Source of the DNA: an uncultured Anaerolineae bacterium
GTDB lineage: Bacteria; Chloroflexota; Anaerolineae; Anaerolineales; Villigracilaceae
Direction of reading: 5' to 3'
DNA length: 52,958 bases
Assembly (NCBI GenBank): GCA_903822545.1
Contig: CAIJPN010000093.1
Span: 1 to 52,958, forward strand
Program-made: the position numbers and the translations under genes
Notes under the pieces: model-generated
Seen by the model: only the letters and a program-made list of their open reading frames with translations
Database searches by the model: none
What the model was told of the DNA's origin: nothing
Part shown: piece after piece, positions 16,484 through 25,727 of the stretch
How positions within the stretch are numbered: position 1 is the first letter of the stretch
Layout: each line of letters starts with the position of its first letter

Positions 16484-19400
16484 CTACTCCCGAGCGGAGG
16501 GCAAAGTGGCTTCAAGGATGCGGTTCTGGTACACCCACAAGCGTTGGTACAGACCACCTTGTTGAATTAACGCTGCGTGCGCGCCGCGCTCGATGATTTG
16601 CCCCTGATCCATCACCAGAATCGCATCCAGGTTTTCCATCCCCACCAGCCGGTGCGTAATGAGCAGGCTGGTTTTATTTTTCATCAGCGCGAACAACGTT
16701 TCCAGCACCCGCGCTTCCGTCAGCGGGTCAAGGTTGGCGGTGGGTTCATCCAAAATCAAGATGGGGGCATCTTTGATGATCGCGCGCGCAATAGCCAGCC
16801 GCTGGCGTTCGCCGCCCGAAAGCCGCAGACCCTGCTCGCCGATCATGGTGTCGTAGCCATTGGGCAGTCCCAAAATAAACTCGTGGATTTGCGCCGCCCT
16901 GGCTGCTGCTTCCACTTCATCCCGCGTGACCCTGCGGCGGGCAAAGCGCAGATTCTCATAGATGGTGGTGTTGAAAAAATAGGTATTTTGGGAAACCAGG
17001 GCGATTTTTTCCCGCACCTGGTCTTGATCCAACACCTTGAGCGATTCGCCCCCGAGCATAATCTGCCCCGACTTATAATCCCAGAACCGCAGCAGCAGGT
17101 TGGCGAGGGATGATTTTCCCGCCCCGCTCGGCCCCACAATGGCGATAGATTCGCCTGGCTGAAGCTCAAAGGTCACATCCTGCAAAGCGGGGGCGGACTG
17201 GTTGGGGTAGGTGAATGAAAGCTGAGAGAATTCGAGTTTGGCGTGCCAGTTGTCATCCAGGGAACGCGTAGGAGCGTCTTTCACCGCGGGTTCGGTATCC
17301 ACCACCTCGAATAAGCGGCGGGCGGCAGACTGGGATGCATTCCACAGTTGGGCCGCCAGCGAGAGCGGGGTAACGGCCTCGAAGGCGGCCAGGGTGAGCA
17401 GGCTGAGGGCGGCCAGCATTGGCCCGGCAAGCTGGCCGGATGTGACCAGGGGAATACAAAGGAACAGCACCATCCACATGCCGAGGTTGCTCAGCAGCGT
17501 GGATAAAGTGCTGTGGAAACCTGTCACGCTGGCCATGCGGCCTTGAGCCTTGCCATACGCCAGCCCGCAGGCTGAGATTTGCGCAAGACATTCTTGCGCG
17601 TGGCCGTATGCCAGCAGGTCGGCCATACCCTGGATGCCATCCACCAGGCGGGTAGATAAATCGGCACGCAGGTTGATGATTTGTTCGGCAGGCCTGATAC
17701 TCATTTTCTGCGCGATGATGGGCAGGAGCAGGCCAAGGCTAAGAAAAAATAGCAGGAAAACCGAGCCAAGAGCAGGGTAGAAAGATGCCAGGAAGAGCGC
17801 GGTGAAAATGCCGACGATGGCGGCAGTCAAAGGCGGGGAGACGATTCGAACGTAGAAATTTTCCAGCGTTTCCACATCCCCGATAATACGGGCAAGCAGG
17901 TCACCGGCGCGGAATTCCATCAGCCGGGCGGGAGCCAGGGGTTCAAGTTTTTCGTAGAACCAGGTGCGCAGGCGCGACAGCAAACGGAAGGTAACATCGT
18001 GCGAGGCAAGGCGCTCAAAGTAGCGGGAAACGCCACGTGTGATCCCGAAGAGGCGTGTGGCAACCACTGAGACGCCGAGATCGGCAACGGAGGTTGCGAT
18101 GGCGGCGGTGGAGATGAGCCAGGCGGAGGTGCCCATCAGCGCAATGCTGGAGCCGATAGTGATGGAACTCAGCAGTACCGAGAGCGCGATGCGCTGCCAG
18201 TTTCCTTTCAGGAAAGCGAGCAGACGGGGCAGGGTTGGGGTTTGTGCAGTTCCAATCGGGCGGGTGGATGCGACTTGCGCAGCTATTGTTTGACTGGCAG
18301 GTGTACGATGCTGATCTGTCGGTTTTCCTGGTGTTTGAGTCTGGCTTTGAAGGTGGGATTTCACCAGGCCCGCGTATAGCCTATTGTTTTGGATCAGTTC
18401 GGCGTGTGTGCCCTGTTCGACAATGCGGCCTGCATCCAGGACAATGATCTGGTCAGATTGGAAGATAGTGTTGAGACGATGCGCGATGGTTAGGGACGTT
18501 CGACCCTGCATGATGGCGCGCATGGATTCTTCGAGGAGCGCTTCTGTTTCCGGGTCGAGGCTCGAGGTGGGTTCATCCAGGATCAGGATGGGGGCATTTT
18601 TGAGAAAGGCCCGCGCCAGGGCAACACGCTGGGCCTGTCCGCTGGAGAGGCGGGCTCCGCTTTCGCCAATGATGGTTTCATATTTTTGTGGCAGTGATTG
18701 GATGAAGTCGTGCAGGTGCGCGGCCTGTGCAGCTGAGATAATCTCGGCCTGGGTGGCATCCGCTTTGCCAATGCGGATATTGGCGGCGATGGTGTCGTGG
18801 AAAAGGTAGGGGCGCTGCGGAATCCACGCGATGACGCGCTGCAGGCTGTGAGTGGAGGGAGAAAGTTCTCCCGCAGTGGGTTGGATAAACCCAAGCAGGA
18901 GTTGAACCAGGGTGGATTTGCCTGCGCCTGTTTTTCCCACCAGGGCGATGTGTTGACCAGGTGGGATTTTCAGGTGGATGTTTTGCAACGCCGGGGCAGT
19001 TTCACCTGCATAGGTAAACGAAACATCCTTGAATTCTATGGAACAGAGGTCGCGCGGCTGTTCAGCGGTGATGGAGATGTGCTCTTCGGGTGCGGGCGTT
19101 TCCAAAATTTCATAAATCCGCCTGGCGGCGGTTGTGCCAGATATGCCGGCATGGAAGCGCGCACCGAGGGCGCGCAACGGCAGATAGAATTCCGGCGCCA
19201 GCACCAGCAAAAAGAGCGCGGGCTGGTAGTCCAGGTGACCATAGAGCAGGCGGAAACCAATCTCAACTGCAATGATGGCGGTGCTGAGGGTGGCAAGCAG
19301 TTCAAGCGCCAGCGCCGAGAGGAAGGTGATGCGCAGCACCCCCAGTGTGGTATCGCGGAATTTTTCGCTGACCTGGGCGATGGTGCCCGCCTGCGCTTTG

Positions 19401-20038
19401 GACTGGCCAAAGAGTTTCAGGGTGGTCAGCCCTTGCAGGCTGTCGAGAAAATGGGCGCTCAGCAGCCGCAGGGTTTCATACTGGCGTTTGGTGATCAGCT
19501 CTGCCCCCCTGCCAATCATGATCATGAAGAACGGAATCAGCGGCGCAGTAACGAGAAGAATAAAGCCTGAGAGCAGGTCAATGGGGAAAACACAAATGAG
19601 GATGGAGAGCGGAACGAGGGTGGTGATGACCAATTGCGGCAGATATTGGCTAAAATAGGCGTCGAGAGCTTCCACCCCTTCGATTGCAGCAGCTGTGAGT
19701 TCGCCGGTGCGTTGTCTGCGCGCATAGGATGGGCCAAGTTTGAGCATGTGCGCAAAGAGACGATTGCGTACATCCGTTTTGATTTTGACAGCAACAGCGT
19801 TGGCGGAAATTTCAGTCAGCCCGGCCAGGAGTGCGCGTCCGCTGATGGTGAGCAGGATGAGGCTGAGGGGAAACGTGACCTGCGCGAGGGCTTGTTTCTC
19901 AAGGAAAACGGAGTTGATCACGCTGCTAAAGAGCCAGGCCTGCCCAATGGTCAGTAAACCGGCTAAAAATCCAGAAAACACGGTTAGCAGGAGAGCGAGG
20001 CGGGTGTCGCGGGTGAGAGTCAGCAGTCTACGGTGCAT
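16484..20038 (-). CDS. cydDC: Fused CydD-CydC heterodimeric ABC exporter in one polypeptide
   Basis: An 1184-residue protein with two complete ABC exporter halves. The first half resembles CydD (GRALLAGLTEI, RTGELTAAAIEGVEALD, TAPLIPFFMIMIG; Walker A GKTGAGKSTL near 370; variant signature LSSGQAQR near 463). The second resembles CydC (GTSAWLISTAA, RLFGITRGVSRYFERLASH; Walker A GPSGAGKSSL near 975; signature LSGGERQR near 1070). CydDC exports cysteine/glutathione or handles heme and is needed for cytochrome bd assembly. It lies downstream of cydAB but past a strong terminator, so it is either read through at low level or has its own promoter. Fusions of this kind are known elsewhere, for example in Actinobacteria. 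Confidence 0.92.
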   Translation of the reverse strand: MHRRLLTLTRDTRLALLLTVFSGFLAGLLTIGQAWLFSSVINSVFLEKQALAQVTFPLSLILLTISGRALLAGLTEISANAVAVKIKTDVRNRLFAHMLKLGPSYARRQRTGELTAAAIEGVEALDAYFSQYLPQLVITTLVPLSILICVFPIDLLSGFILLVTAPLIPFFMIMIGRGAELITKRQYETLRLLSAHFLDSLQGLTTLKLFGQSKAQAGTIAQVSEKFRDTTLGVLRITFLSALALELLATLSTAIIAVEIGFRLLYGHLDYQPALFLLVLAPEFYLPLRALGARFHAGISGTTAARRIYEILETPAPEEHISITAEQPRDLCSIEFKDVSFTYAGETAPALQNIHLKIPPGQHIALVGKTGAGKSTLVQLLLGFIQPTAGELSPSTHSLQRVIAWIPQRPYLFHDTIAANIRIGKADATQAEIISAAQAAHLHDFIQSLPQKYETIIGESGARLSSGQAQRVALARAFLKNAPILILDEPTSSLDPETEALLEESMRAIMQGRTSLTIAHRLNTIFQSDQIIVLDAGRIVEQGTHAELIQNNRLYAGLVKSHLQSQTQTPGKPTDQHRTPASQTIAAQVASTRPIGTAQTPTLPRLLAFLKGNWQRIALSVLLSSITIGSSIALMGTSAWLISTAAIATSVADLGVSVVATRLFGITRGVSRYFERLASHDVTFRLLSRLRTWFYEKLEPLAPARLMEFRAGDLLARIIGDVETLENFYVRIVSPPLTAAIVGIFTALFLASFYPALGSVFLLFFLSLGLLLPIIAQKMSIRPAEQIINLRADLSTRLVDGIQGMADLLAYGHAQECLAQISACGLAYGKAQGRMASVTGFHSTLSTLLSNLGMWMVLFLCIPLVTSGQLAGPMLAALSLLTLAAFEAVTPLSLAAQLWNASQSAARRLFEVVDTEPAVKDAPTRSLDDNWHAKLEFSQLSFTYPNQSAPALQDVTFELQPGESIAIVGPSGAGKSSLANLLLRFWDYKSGQIMLGGESLKVLDQDQVREKIALVSQNTYFFNTTIYENLRFARRRVTRDEVEAAARAAQIHEFILGLPNGYDTMIGEQGLRLSGGERQRLAIARAIIKDAPILILDEPTANLDPLTEARVLETLFALMKNKTSLLITHRLVGMENLDAILVMDQGQIIERGAHAALIQQGGLYQRLWVYQNRILEATLPSARE

Positions 20039-20063
20039 GATTCAGCCTGGGAGTTGTACCGTT

Positions 20064-20112
20064 AAAAAAATAATTGGAAGGTTGACGAGAATATCTTCAA
20101 CCTTCCAATTAT
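20064..20112 (-). terminator. Strong intrinsic terminator between cydB and cydDC
   Basis: ATAATTGGAAGGTTGA (20070-20085) and TCAACCTTCCAATTAT (20097-20112) form a perfect 16-bp stem with an 11-base loop. On the minus strand it is followed by a run of seven T. It begins 19 bases after the cydB stop. Confidence 0.88.
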
Positions 20113-20130
20113 ACGGATCATTTGGGGTTA

Positions 20131-21153
20131 TTAGTACACCAGTGTCTTTTTATCGGTACTGATGCGTTGGCGGAACATATAGTAGGTCCATCCCTGGTAA
20201 GCGAGGATGAGCGGAATGAAGATGAGCGCAGAAATGGAGGTTACACCAAGGGCGTATTGCGATGCGGAGGCATTGTAGATGGTGAGTGAATAGGCGGGAT
20301 CGGTGGTGGAAAGCATCAGGTTGGGGAAAGTCATTGAGAAAAAGGTGGCCTGGGTTAATACGATATTGAGCGCAACCAGGATGAAGGCCCACCCTTCCAT
20401 TTTTTTGTTGATGAAAATCCCGGCTACTAGCAGGGCGGCCACCGCCGAGATCGGAACAATCCCTGGATCGATGATGCCGCGCGCCCAAAACCCGGAGGCA
20501 TAGGTGAACCCGCCGAGGATGAGATAAAGGGCGCTGGCGCCAAGCCATAGTTTTTTGGCGAAGAGGTTGACGCGTTCGCGCAGTTCACCTTCCAGTTTGA
20601 GTGCGAGGAAATTTGCGCCATGCAGCAGGAAGACGGCCACAGTGGTGAAACCACCGAGCAAACCATAGGGGTTAAACAGCGTGAAAAGATTGCCGGTGAA
20701 CATCATATTTTCGTTAATCGGCACACCGCGCGCCAGGTTGGCAAAGATGGCTCCCAGAAGCAGCGCAGAAATAAATGAGCCAATGGCGATCATCCAGTCA
20801 AAGCGCTGGCGCCAGGCCGGGGCGGCATCTTTGGAGCGATATTCGAACGAAATTCCACGCATGATCAGCCCGATCAGTAGCAGGAACATGGCCAGGTAGA
20901 AGCCGCTGAACATGGAGGCGTACCAGTGCGGAAAAGCCGCGAAGGTCGCGCCACCGGCCGTTAGAAGCCAGACTTCATTCCCATCCCAAACCGGCCCGAT
21001 GGTGTTGATGATGGCGCGGCGTTCTTCGTCTTTTTTCCCCAGGAAGGGCAGGAGCATGCCCACGCCGAAATCAAAACCTTCGAGGAAGTAGAAGCCGATC
21101 CACAGGACGGCGATGAGAACAAACCAAAGGATTTGTAAAGATTCGTATGACAT
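20131..21153 (-). CDS. cydB: Cytochrome bd quinol oxidase subunit II
   Basis: A 340-residue protein of about eight or nine helices, the structural partner of CydA. It opens with MSYESLQILWFVLIAVLWIG and the conserved FYFLEGFDFGVGML, then GPVWDGNEVWLL, both hallmarks of CydB. The ATG at 21153 is preceded by GTGGAG with 8-base spacing; an upstream extension would overlap cydA. It follows cydA after 16 bases in the same operon. Length is close to the 379 residues of E. coli CydB. Confidence 0.94.
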   Translation of the reverse strand: MSYESLQILWFVLIAVLWIGFYFLEGFDFGVGMLLPFLGKKDEERRAIINTIGPVWDGNEVWLLTAGGATFAAFPHWYASMFSGFYLAMFLLLIGLIMRGISFEYRSKDAAPAWRQRFDWMIAIGSFISALLLGAIFANLARGVPINENMMFTGNLFTLFNPYGLLGGFTTVAVFLLHGANFLALKLEGELRERVNLFAKKLWLGASALYLILGGFTYASGFWARGIIDPGIVPISAVAALLVAGIFINKKMEGWAFILVALNIVLTQATFFSMTFPNLMLSTTDPAYSLTIYNASASQYALGVTSISALIFIPLILAYQGWTYYMFRQRISTDKKTLVY

Positions 21154-21169
21154 GTTGTTTTCTCCACGA

Positions 21170-22564
21170 TTAGTCTTGAGAACCAACGATGGCAGGCGCC
21201 ACATCCACGGATTCGTGCATGGCGGCATCGGGGCCGGCGATGGCGTATTTCTTCATCAAGTACACCATCGAACCTGCCAGTGCGCTATAGATGACGATAT
21301 ACCCGATCAGCGAGATGAGCAGGTCAGTGGGGGTGAGATTTGGGGAGACAGCGTCTTCCACCCGAAGCAAACCGTAAATGATCCAGGGTTGGCGTCCCAT
21401 TTCGGTCAGTATCCAGCCGCTGGCGTTGGCAAGATATGGAAGCGCCAGCAGCCAGGGAACCCACTTCATCCACCAGGCTTTGGTGATGTCTCCACGCATA
21501 ATGGTCCACACGAAAAAGGCTGTGATAAGGATCATCACCATACCAAAAGTCATCATGATGCGGAACGTCCAGTAGGTGACCACCATCAGCGGGATGTAGT
21601 CACCCAGCCCGAATTGCTGTTCATATTTGGCCTGAAGCTCGTTCACGCCTTTGACTTCACACGTGAAGTTGTTGCAGGCCAGGAAACTCATAGCATAGGG
21701 GATGCGGAATGACCAGATTTCCTGTTTCCCGGTTAAATCGCCGATGGTGAGCAGGGAGAAAGAAGCGGGTTGTTCGGTCTCCCAAATGGCTTCAATTGCA
21801 GCTAATTTCATGGGCTGGGCCTCGGCCATGTACTGGCCCATGGTGTGCCCGCCCAAGAAAATCATTCCGCCAGCCACGAGTCCGCTGACAGCGGCAACGT
21901 TGAAGGAGAGTTTGAAAAACTCCAGGTTTTGTTTGCGGGCAAGGTGGTAAGCGCTGACAGCCAGGATCAGGAAAGCGGCCATTGCCACGCCATCAGAAAT
22001 GGTGTGCCAGAAGAAGATCCAGCCTTTGAGATTCCCGATCAGTGCGAAGAAATTTACCAGTTCCAGGCGGCCATTGTCTGGATTGAATATAAAAGAATTG
22101 GCTGGTGGGGCTTGCATAAACCCATTTGCAAGTAATATCCACAAAGCCGAAAATGTCGAACCGATGGCTGCCAGCCAGATTGAAACAAGATGAACCTTTG
22201 GGGATACCCGCCCTTCCCCGAAAATCCAGATACCCAGGAAGGTCGATTCCAGGAAAAACGCCATCAATGTTTCAATGGCCAAAGGAGCGCCAATAATGTC
22301 GCCAACATAACGGGAATATTCAGACCAGTTCATGCCAAACTGGAATTCCTGGATGATACCCGTTACAACGCCAATGGCGAAATTGATCAAGAACAGTTTG
22401 CCCCAAAACTTTGTCATCTTGCGCCAGGTCTCATCCCCGGTCTGGTAATAACGGGTCTGGAAAAACGCCACATACCATACCAGGCCGAGGGTGAGCGGAA
22501 CGAACATCCAGTGATAGATGGTTGTGAAACCAAATTGCAGCCTTGAGAGAAGAATTGGATCCAT
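21170..22564 (-). CDS. cydA: Cytochrome bd quinol oxidase subunit I
   Basis: A 464-residue heme-binding subunit reducing oxygen to water with quinol, typical of low-oxygen respiration. His18 in TTIYHWMFVPL is the high-spin heme ligand. ETLMAFFLESTFLG carries the proton-path glutamates. FFWHTISDG carries the b558 His, and the Met in GWILTEMGRQPWIIYG is the other b558 ligand. The Q-loop is the short form: the stretch after GRQ is not extended as in E. coli, and overall length is below the E. coli 522. A structured leader with a TATAAT box precedes it. The start has an AAAGGAG ribosome-binding site. Confidence 0.95.
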   Translation of the reverse strand: MDPILLSRLQFGFTTIYHWMFVPLTLGLVWYVAFFQTRYYQTGDETWRKMTKFWGKLFLINFAIGVVTGIIQEFQFGMNWSEYSRYVGDIIGAPLAIETLMAFFLESTFLGIWIFGEGRVSPKVHLVSIWLAAIGSTFSALWILLANGFMQAPPANSFIFNPDNGRLELVNFFALIGNLKGWIFFWHTISDGVAMAAFLILAVSAYHLARKQNLEFFKLSFNVAAVSGLVAGGMIFLGGHTMGQYMAEAQPMKLAAIEAIWETEQPASFSLLTIGDLTGKQEIWSFRIPYAMSFLACNNFTCEVKGVNELQAKYEQQFGLGDYIPLMVVTYWTFRIMMTFGMVMILITAFFVWTIMRGDITKAWWMKWVPWLLALPYLANASGWILTEMGRQPWIIYGLLRVEDAVSPNLTPTDLLISLIGYIVIYSALAGSMVYLMKKYAIAGPDAAMHESVDVAPAIVGSQD

Positions 22565-22584
22565 AGAGTCTCCTTTGAAGATCT

Positions 22585-22655
22585 ATGCCCATTGCAGGTG
22601 AGAATTGCGATTTTTTCTTTAGGCGGAAAGCGCACTTCTCACCGTGGGCATTATA
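22585..22655 (-). promoter_or_regulatory. cydA promoter and palindromic leader or operator
   Basis: TATAAT on the minus strand (22650-22655) lies about 86 bases before the cydA start. From it onward the sequence is a large imperfect palindrome: TGGGCAT (22645-22651) with ATGCCCA (22585-22591), and TTCTCACC (22636-22643) with GGTGAGAA (22597-22604). One arm overlaps the -10 box, so this could be either a folded 5' leader or an operator for a repressor. No -35 consensus is seen. Confidence 0.5.
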
Positions 22656-22778
22656 TAAATGGGCAACAAATTGATTGAAGCGTTACCCGATATTTTGAAG
22701 TGTTTACCTGCCCCTCTTCTTGCCAAATACCTGTTCGGACATAAAAAGCCAAATAGGATTATAAAGACAAATTACCAT

Positions 22779-22827
22779 AAAATAAGTGACAAACTGCGCT
22801 TGTTTGCCAGGAATTGTCACTTATTTT
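22779..22827. repeat. Perfect 14-bp inverted repeat with 21-base loop
   Basis: AAAATAAGTGACAA (22779-22792) and TTGTCACTTATTTT (22814-22827) are exact inverse complements. A second small palindrome, GGTCACC then GGTGACT, follows at 22830-22849. It lacks a GC-rich stem and a T-run typical of terminators. Confidence 0.6.
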
Positions 22828-23030
22828 GCGGTCACCCTGCCAGGTGACTCCATAGAAGGGGTTCTGAATATGATCATATTGGAACCCTGGCTTCACTGCA
22901 AAAACCATTAACCGCTGAGAACGCGGAGCGCGCAGGGATAAAAAATGCGAAATCGGCTTGGGAACAAAAGAGCACGGGATCACTGATTAATACCTTCGCC
23001 AAAAGAAATAACGGTTAAGGTGGTGATGGG

Positions 23031-23122
23031 TAGGGGCGACCCGCCTGGCGCGAAAAATCATGGCTTTATGCCGGGATTTTCTGCAAAATTGCATCCGCTT
23101 ACACCCTGACGGGTTGCCCCGA
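23031..23122. repeat. MITE-like element with GGGGCGACCCG ends
   Basis: TAGGGGCGACCCGCCTGG (23031-23048) and CCTGACGGGTTGCCCCGA (23105-23122) are imperfect inverse complements bounding 92 bases. GTAGGGGCGACCCG-type palindromes are widespread intergenic repeats in environmental bacteria. No gene is encoded. Confidence 0.55.
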
Positions 23123-23159
23123 TAAGTTTTCATGCCAAAAAGGTAGAACCGAATTAACA

Positions 23160-23195
23160 AATCAAAAAAGGACTCAGTTGAGTCCTTTTTTGATT
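23160..23195 (-). terminator. Terminator of the GGDEF gene (symmetric)
   Basis: AATCAAAAAAGGACTCA (23160-23176) and TGAGTCCTTTTTTGATT (23179-23195) form a perfect 17-bp palindrome with A and T tracts on both sides. It lies 37 bases past the minus-strand stop at 23232 and could act in both directions. Confidence 0.85.
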
Positions 23196-23231
23196 CCCAG
23201 TGCGTCAACCCAGATGGATGATGCGCAACAA

Positions 23232-25727
23232 TCAGGTAACGGTCGATGATGGGAATTCATACACCCTGACACAGTTTCGCCCAGCTTCTTTGGCTGCATA
23301 AAGTGCCTTATCTGCCAGTTGGACAGCACTATCAAAATTCAACGAAGGTACATTCGACGCGCTGGTTATGCAAGCCAACCCAAGGCTGATGGAACATTGC
23401 AGCACTTGATCCCCACTTTGGATACTGTGTTTTTCAACTTTTAGCCGAATACGCTCTGCAATTTGCCTGGCTGCCAAAAGGTTCGTTTCAGGCAGGATGA
23501 TCACAAATTCGTCCCCGCCATAACGCCCGAGATAATCGATACTGCGCAAATTTTCCAGCAAGATACGCGCTGTATGCTGGATGGCACGATCGCCGGTTGA
23601 ATGGCCGTAGCGATCATTGATTTTCTTGAAGTTATCAATATCCAGCATGATGATGGATGTTGGATGGCCGTACCGCTGTGCGCGTTCGAACTCACGATCG
23701 GCAAGTGAGGTAAGTTGCCGGCGATTCAATGCGCCTGTCAGGGAATCTGTGGTTGCCAACCGCTCAAGATTGTCCTCCATTTGTTTGCGCTCTGTGACAT
23801 CTGCCTTGATCGCAATATAGTTTGTAATCTGCCCGGCATCATCCTGCACAGGCGCGATGGTGGCAGATTCCCAATACAGGGTGCCATCTTTTCGGCGATT
23901 ATGAAATTCACCCCGCCAGATACGACCATTCGAGATGGTGCTCCACAGATCCTGATAAAAATCCTGGTCTTGATGCCCCGATTTTAAGATGCGCGGATTC
24001 GCACCTTTTACATCGCGCAAAAGGTAACCGCTGGATTGTTCAAAACTAGGGTTGGCATATTGGATTGATCCCTGGGCATCTGTAATCACAACCGTATTGC
24101 CGCTTTGTTCAATCGCCAGCGAAAGCTTGCGGAGTTCCAGGTTTTGTGCTTCCAACTGACCCTGGTAAACCCGCAGCTGAGCTTCTGTGCGCTTGCGCTC
24201 AATAATTCCCCAAATGACATCTGCTACATAAGAGACCAGGGCCAGATCGTTTTCATCATAATCTGAAGATTTGTTGCCAATTCCAAGGATGGAAACAACC
24301 TGTCCATCAATAATGGTTGGGACGATCAGTTCGCGGATAACCTCTGCGCGGCCGGGCGGCAACCCTTTGCGATGGGGCCGGGTCTCATAATCATTGTGAA
24401 TAACTGCTTCCTGTTTGTAAATGCAATCTACCCAAACGCCAGCCAGGTCAAGATCGTAATGCGTCCCGGAACCTTCCGTTTTGCAAAACTCTTGGACTGT
24501 GCGTGTGGACCAGGCCAGGAGTGAGAGGGTTTTCTGGTCAATATCTACAAAGTGGTAAAAACCTATCGGGCTGTCGGTCACATTGCCAATTTCATCCAAA
24601 GCCCGTTGCATCAAGTCTTCCAGGGAATGTTCGGTTGCAAATTCGAGGAGTTTTAAGCGCAGTTGCAAGACAGCCTCGGCCCGTTTGCGTTCGGTGATAT
24701 CACGCACGATTGATTGTAAAGCGGACTGTCCATGATATTCAAGCGGGGCAGTGGTGACCTCAACATCAATCGTGGAGCCATCCAGGCGGATAAATTTCTC
24801 CTCGATCAGGGGCGCGGTTTGTTTTGAAGTGAGAACGCTCTCAATCCTTTTGCTCACAATGGTACGATAATCGGGATGGATAAAATCCATAACAGTTCTG
24901 CCAAGAAGCTGGTCCGGGTGATTTGCCCGCATCAGGCTCAGCGCAGCAGAATTAACCAGGTCAAACCTGCCATCATGGAAAACGAAGAGCGCATTTGGGG
25001 AAAATTCGATCAACTGCCGGTAACGGGCTTCACTTTTTTGCAGGGCCATTTGTTGGGTATGTAATTCCCAAAACAGGCGCTGGTTAACCATCAGGAACAG
25101 GCCAAATGCGATGGAGAAGAAAAGAATTTGGTAGGAAAGGATCAATATGGTGTCAATTGTGCCATTTGCCTTCAACAAGTCATTCCCGGCGGTTTCTGTT
25201 AGATTAACGAAAATACGAATGCTGCTGAGCAGGGAAAAAGCGACGAATACCCATCCAATCCTTCCCGCTGTTGGGCGCAACTCCTGCCCCGCCTGGCGCA
25301 ACAGCAACCAGGCGATTTGCATATATATCAATATCGCACAAAAAGAAAAATTGATGTTGCGCGCGGCCAGGCTTGGTTGGATAAAGGCAAAATAAGCATG
25401 AATGGACATTGAAATGAGCAGCATCGCAAGATTGTGGATTTGCTTGCCGGGTCGCCCGACAAACCGTTCCAGCCCAATATATAGCAGGATCGTTCCCCCA
25501 ATTGGCAAAGCATTTCCCCCGATAACAATAGACAACCAATCTGGGATGGCGCCGCGTAGGGCGATCAACAAAATTGAGATGGATTGCATGGCAAAACAAA
25601 CCAGCCAAAAGCCCAAACCTGGAAAACGCCGCCGATTTTGTTGCCATAGTAAACCGGCTACTACCGTGCAGATCAGGTAGGTCAGGGTCTGGTTTATTAT
25701 CAGCGTTTTCATGTCAATAAAATTCAT
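23232..25727 (-). CDS. Membrane PAS-GAF-PAS-GGDEF diguanylate cyclase
   Basis: An 831-residue sensor enzyme that should make cyclic di-GMP. Residues about 10-215 form a multi-helix membrane region. PAS1 follows (about 230-350, SPNALFVFHDGRFDLVN to IVRDITERKRAE), then GAF (about 355-520), a short coiled coil, PAS2 (about 540-665, VVITDAQGSIQYANPSFEQ to ADVTERKQMED) and GGDEF (about 670-825). The catalytic motif RYGGDEFVII near residue 738 is intact, as is the DIDNFKKINDRYGHSTGD metal/GTP segment. No EAL domain is present. The ATG at 25727 has AAGGGC upstream; a second ATG five codons in has no ribosome-binding site. It is monocistronic, with a strong terminator. The signal sensed is unknown. 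Confidence 0.9.
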   Translation of the reverse strand: MNFIDMKTLIINQTLTYLICTVVAGLLWQQNRRRFPGLGFWLVCFAMQSISILLIALRGAIPDWLSIVIGGNALPIGGTILLYIGLERFVGRPGKQIHNLAMLLISMSIHAYFAFIQPSLAARNINFSFCAILIYMQIAWLLLRQAGQELRPTAGRIGWVFVAFSLLSSIRIFVNLTETAGNDLLKANGTIDTILILSYQILFFSIAFGLFLMVNQRLFWELHTQQMALQKSEARYRQLIEFSPNALFVFHDGRFDLVNSAALSLMRANHPDQLLGRTVMDFIHPDYRTIVSKRIESVLTSKQTAPLIEEKFIRLDGSTIDVEVTTAPLEYHGQSALQSIVRDITERKRAEAVLQLRLKLLEFATEHSLEDLMQRALDEIGNVTDSPIGFYHFVDIDQKTLSLLAWSTRTVQEFCKTEGSGTHYDLDLAGVWVDCIYKQEAVIHNDYETRPHRKGLPPGRAEVIRELIVPTIIDGQVVSILGIGNKSSDYDENDLALVSYVADVIWGIIERKRTEAQLRVYQGQLEAQNLELRKLSLAIEQSGNTVVITDAQGSIQYANPSFEQSSGYLLRDVKGANPRILKSGHQDQDFYQDLWSTISNGRIWRGEFHNRRKDGTLYWESATIAPVQDDAGQITNYIAIKADVTERKQMEDNLERLATTDSLTGALNRRQLTSLADREFERAQRYGHPTSIIMLDIDNFKKINDRYGHSTGDRAIQHTARILLENLRSIDYLGRYGGDEFVIILPETNLLAARQIAERIRLKVEKHSIQSGDQVLQCSISLGLACITSASNVPSLNFDSAVQLADKALYAAKEAGRNCVRVYEFPSSTVT

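Larger units (their letters stand above)
22656..23159. other. Gene-free region of stacked inverted repeats
   Basis: No supported gene lies here. It contains a perfect 14-bp inverted repeat (22779-22827), a degenerate CGCTGAGAACGCGGAG repeat near 22910, and a 92-base element with GGGGCGACCCG-type ends (23031-23122). The 73-residue minus-strand frame at 22987-23208 is read-through of the last element (VAPTHHH-type peptide) and is not a gene. Confidence 0.6.

Noticed and set aside
22987-23208. A 73-residue minus-strand frame ending in a RRVAPTHHH-like peptide
   Set aside because: The peptide is read-through of a palindromic intergenic repeat, a frequent false gene call.
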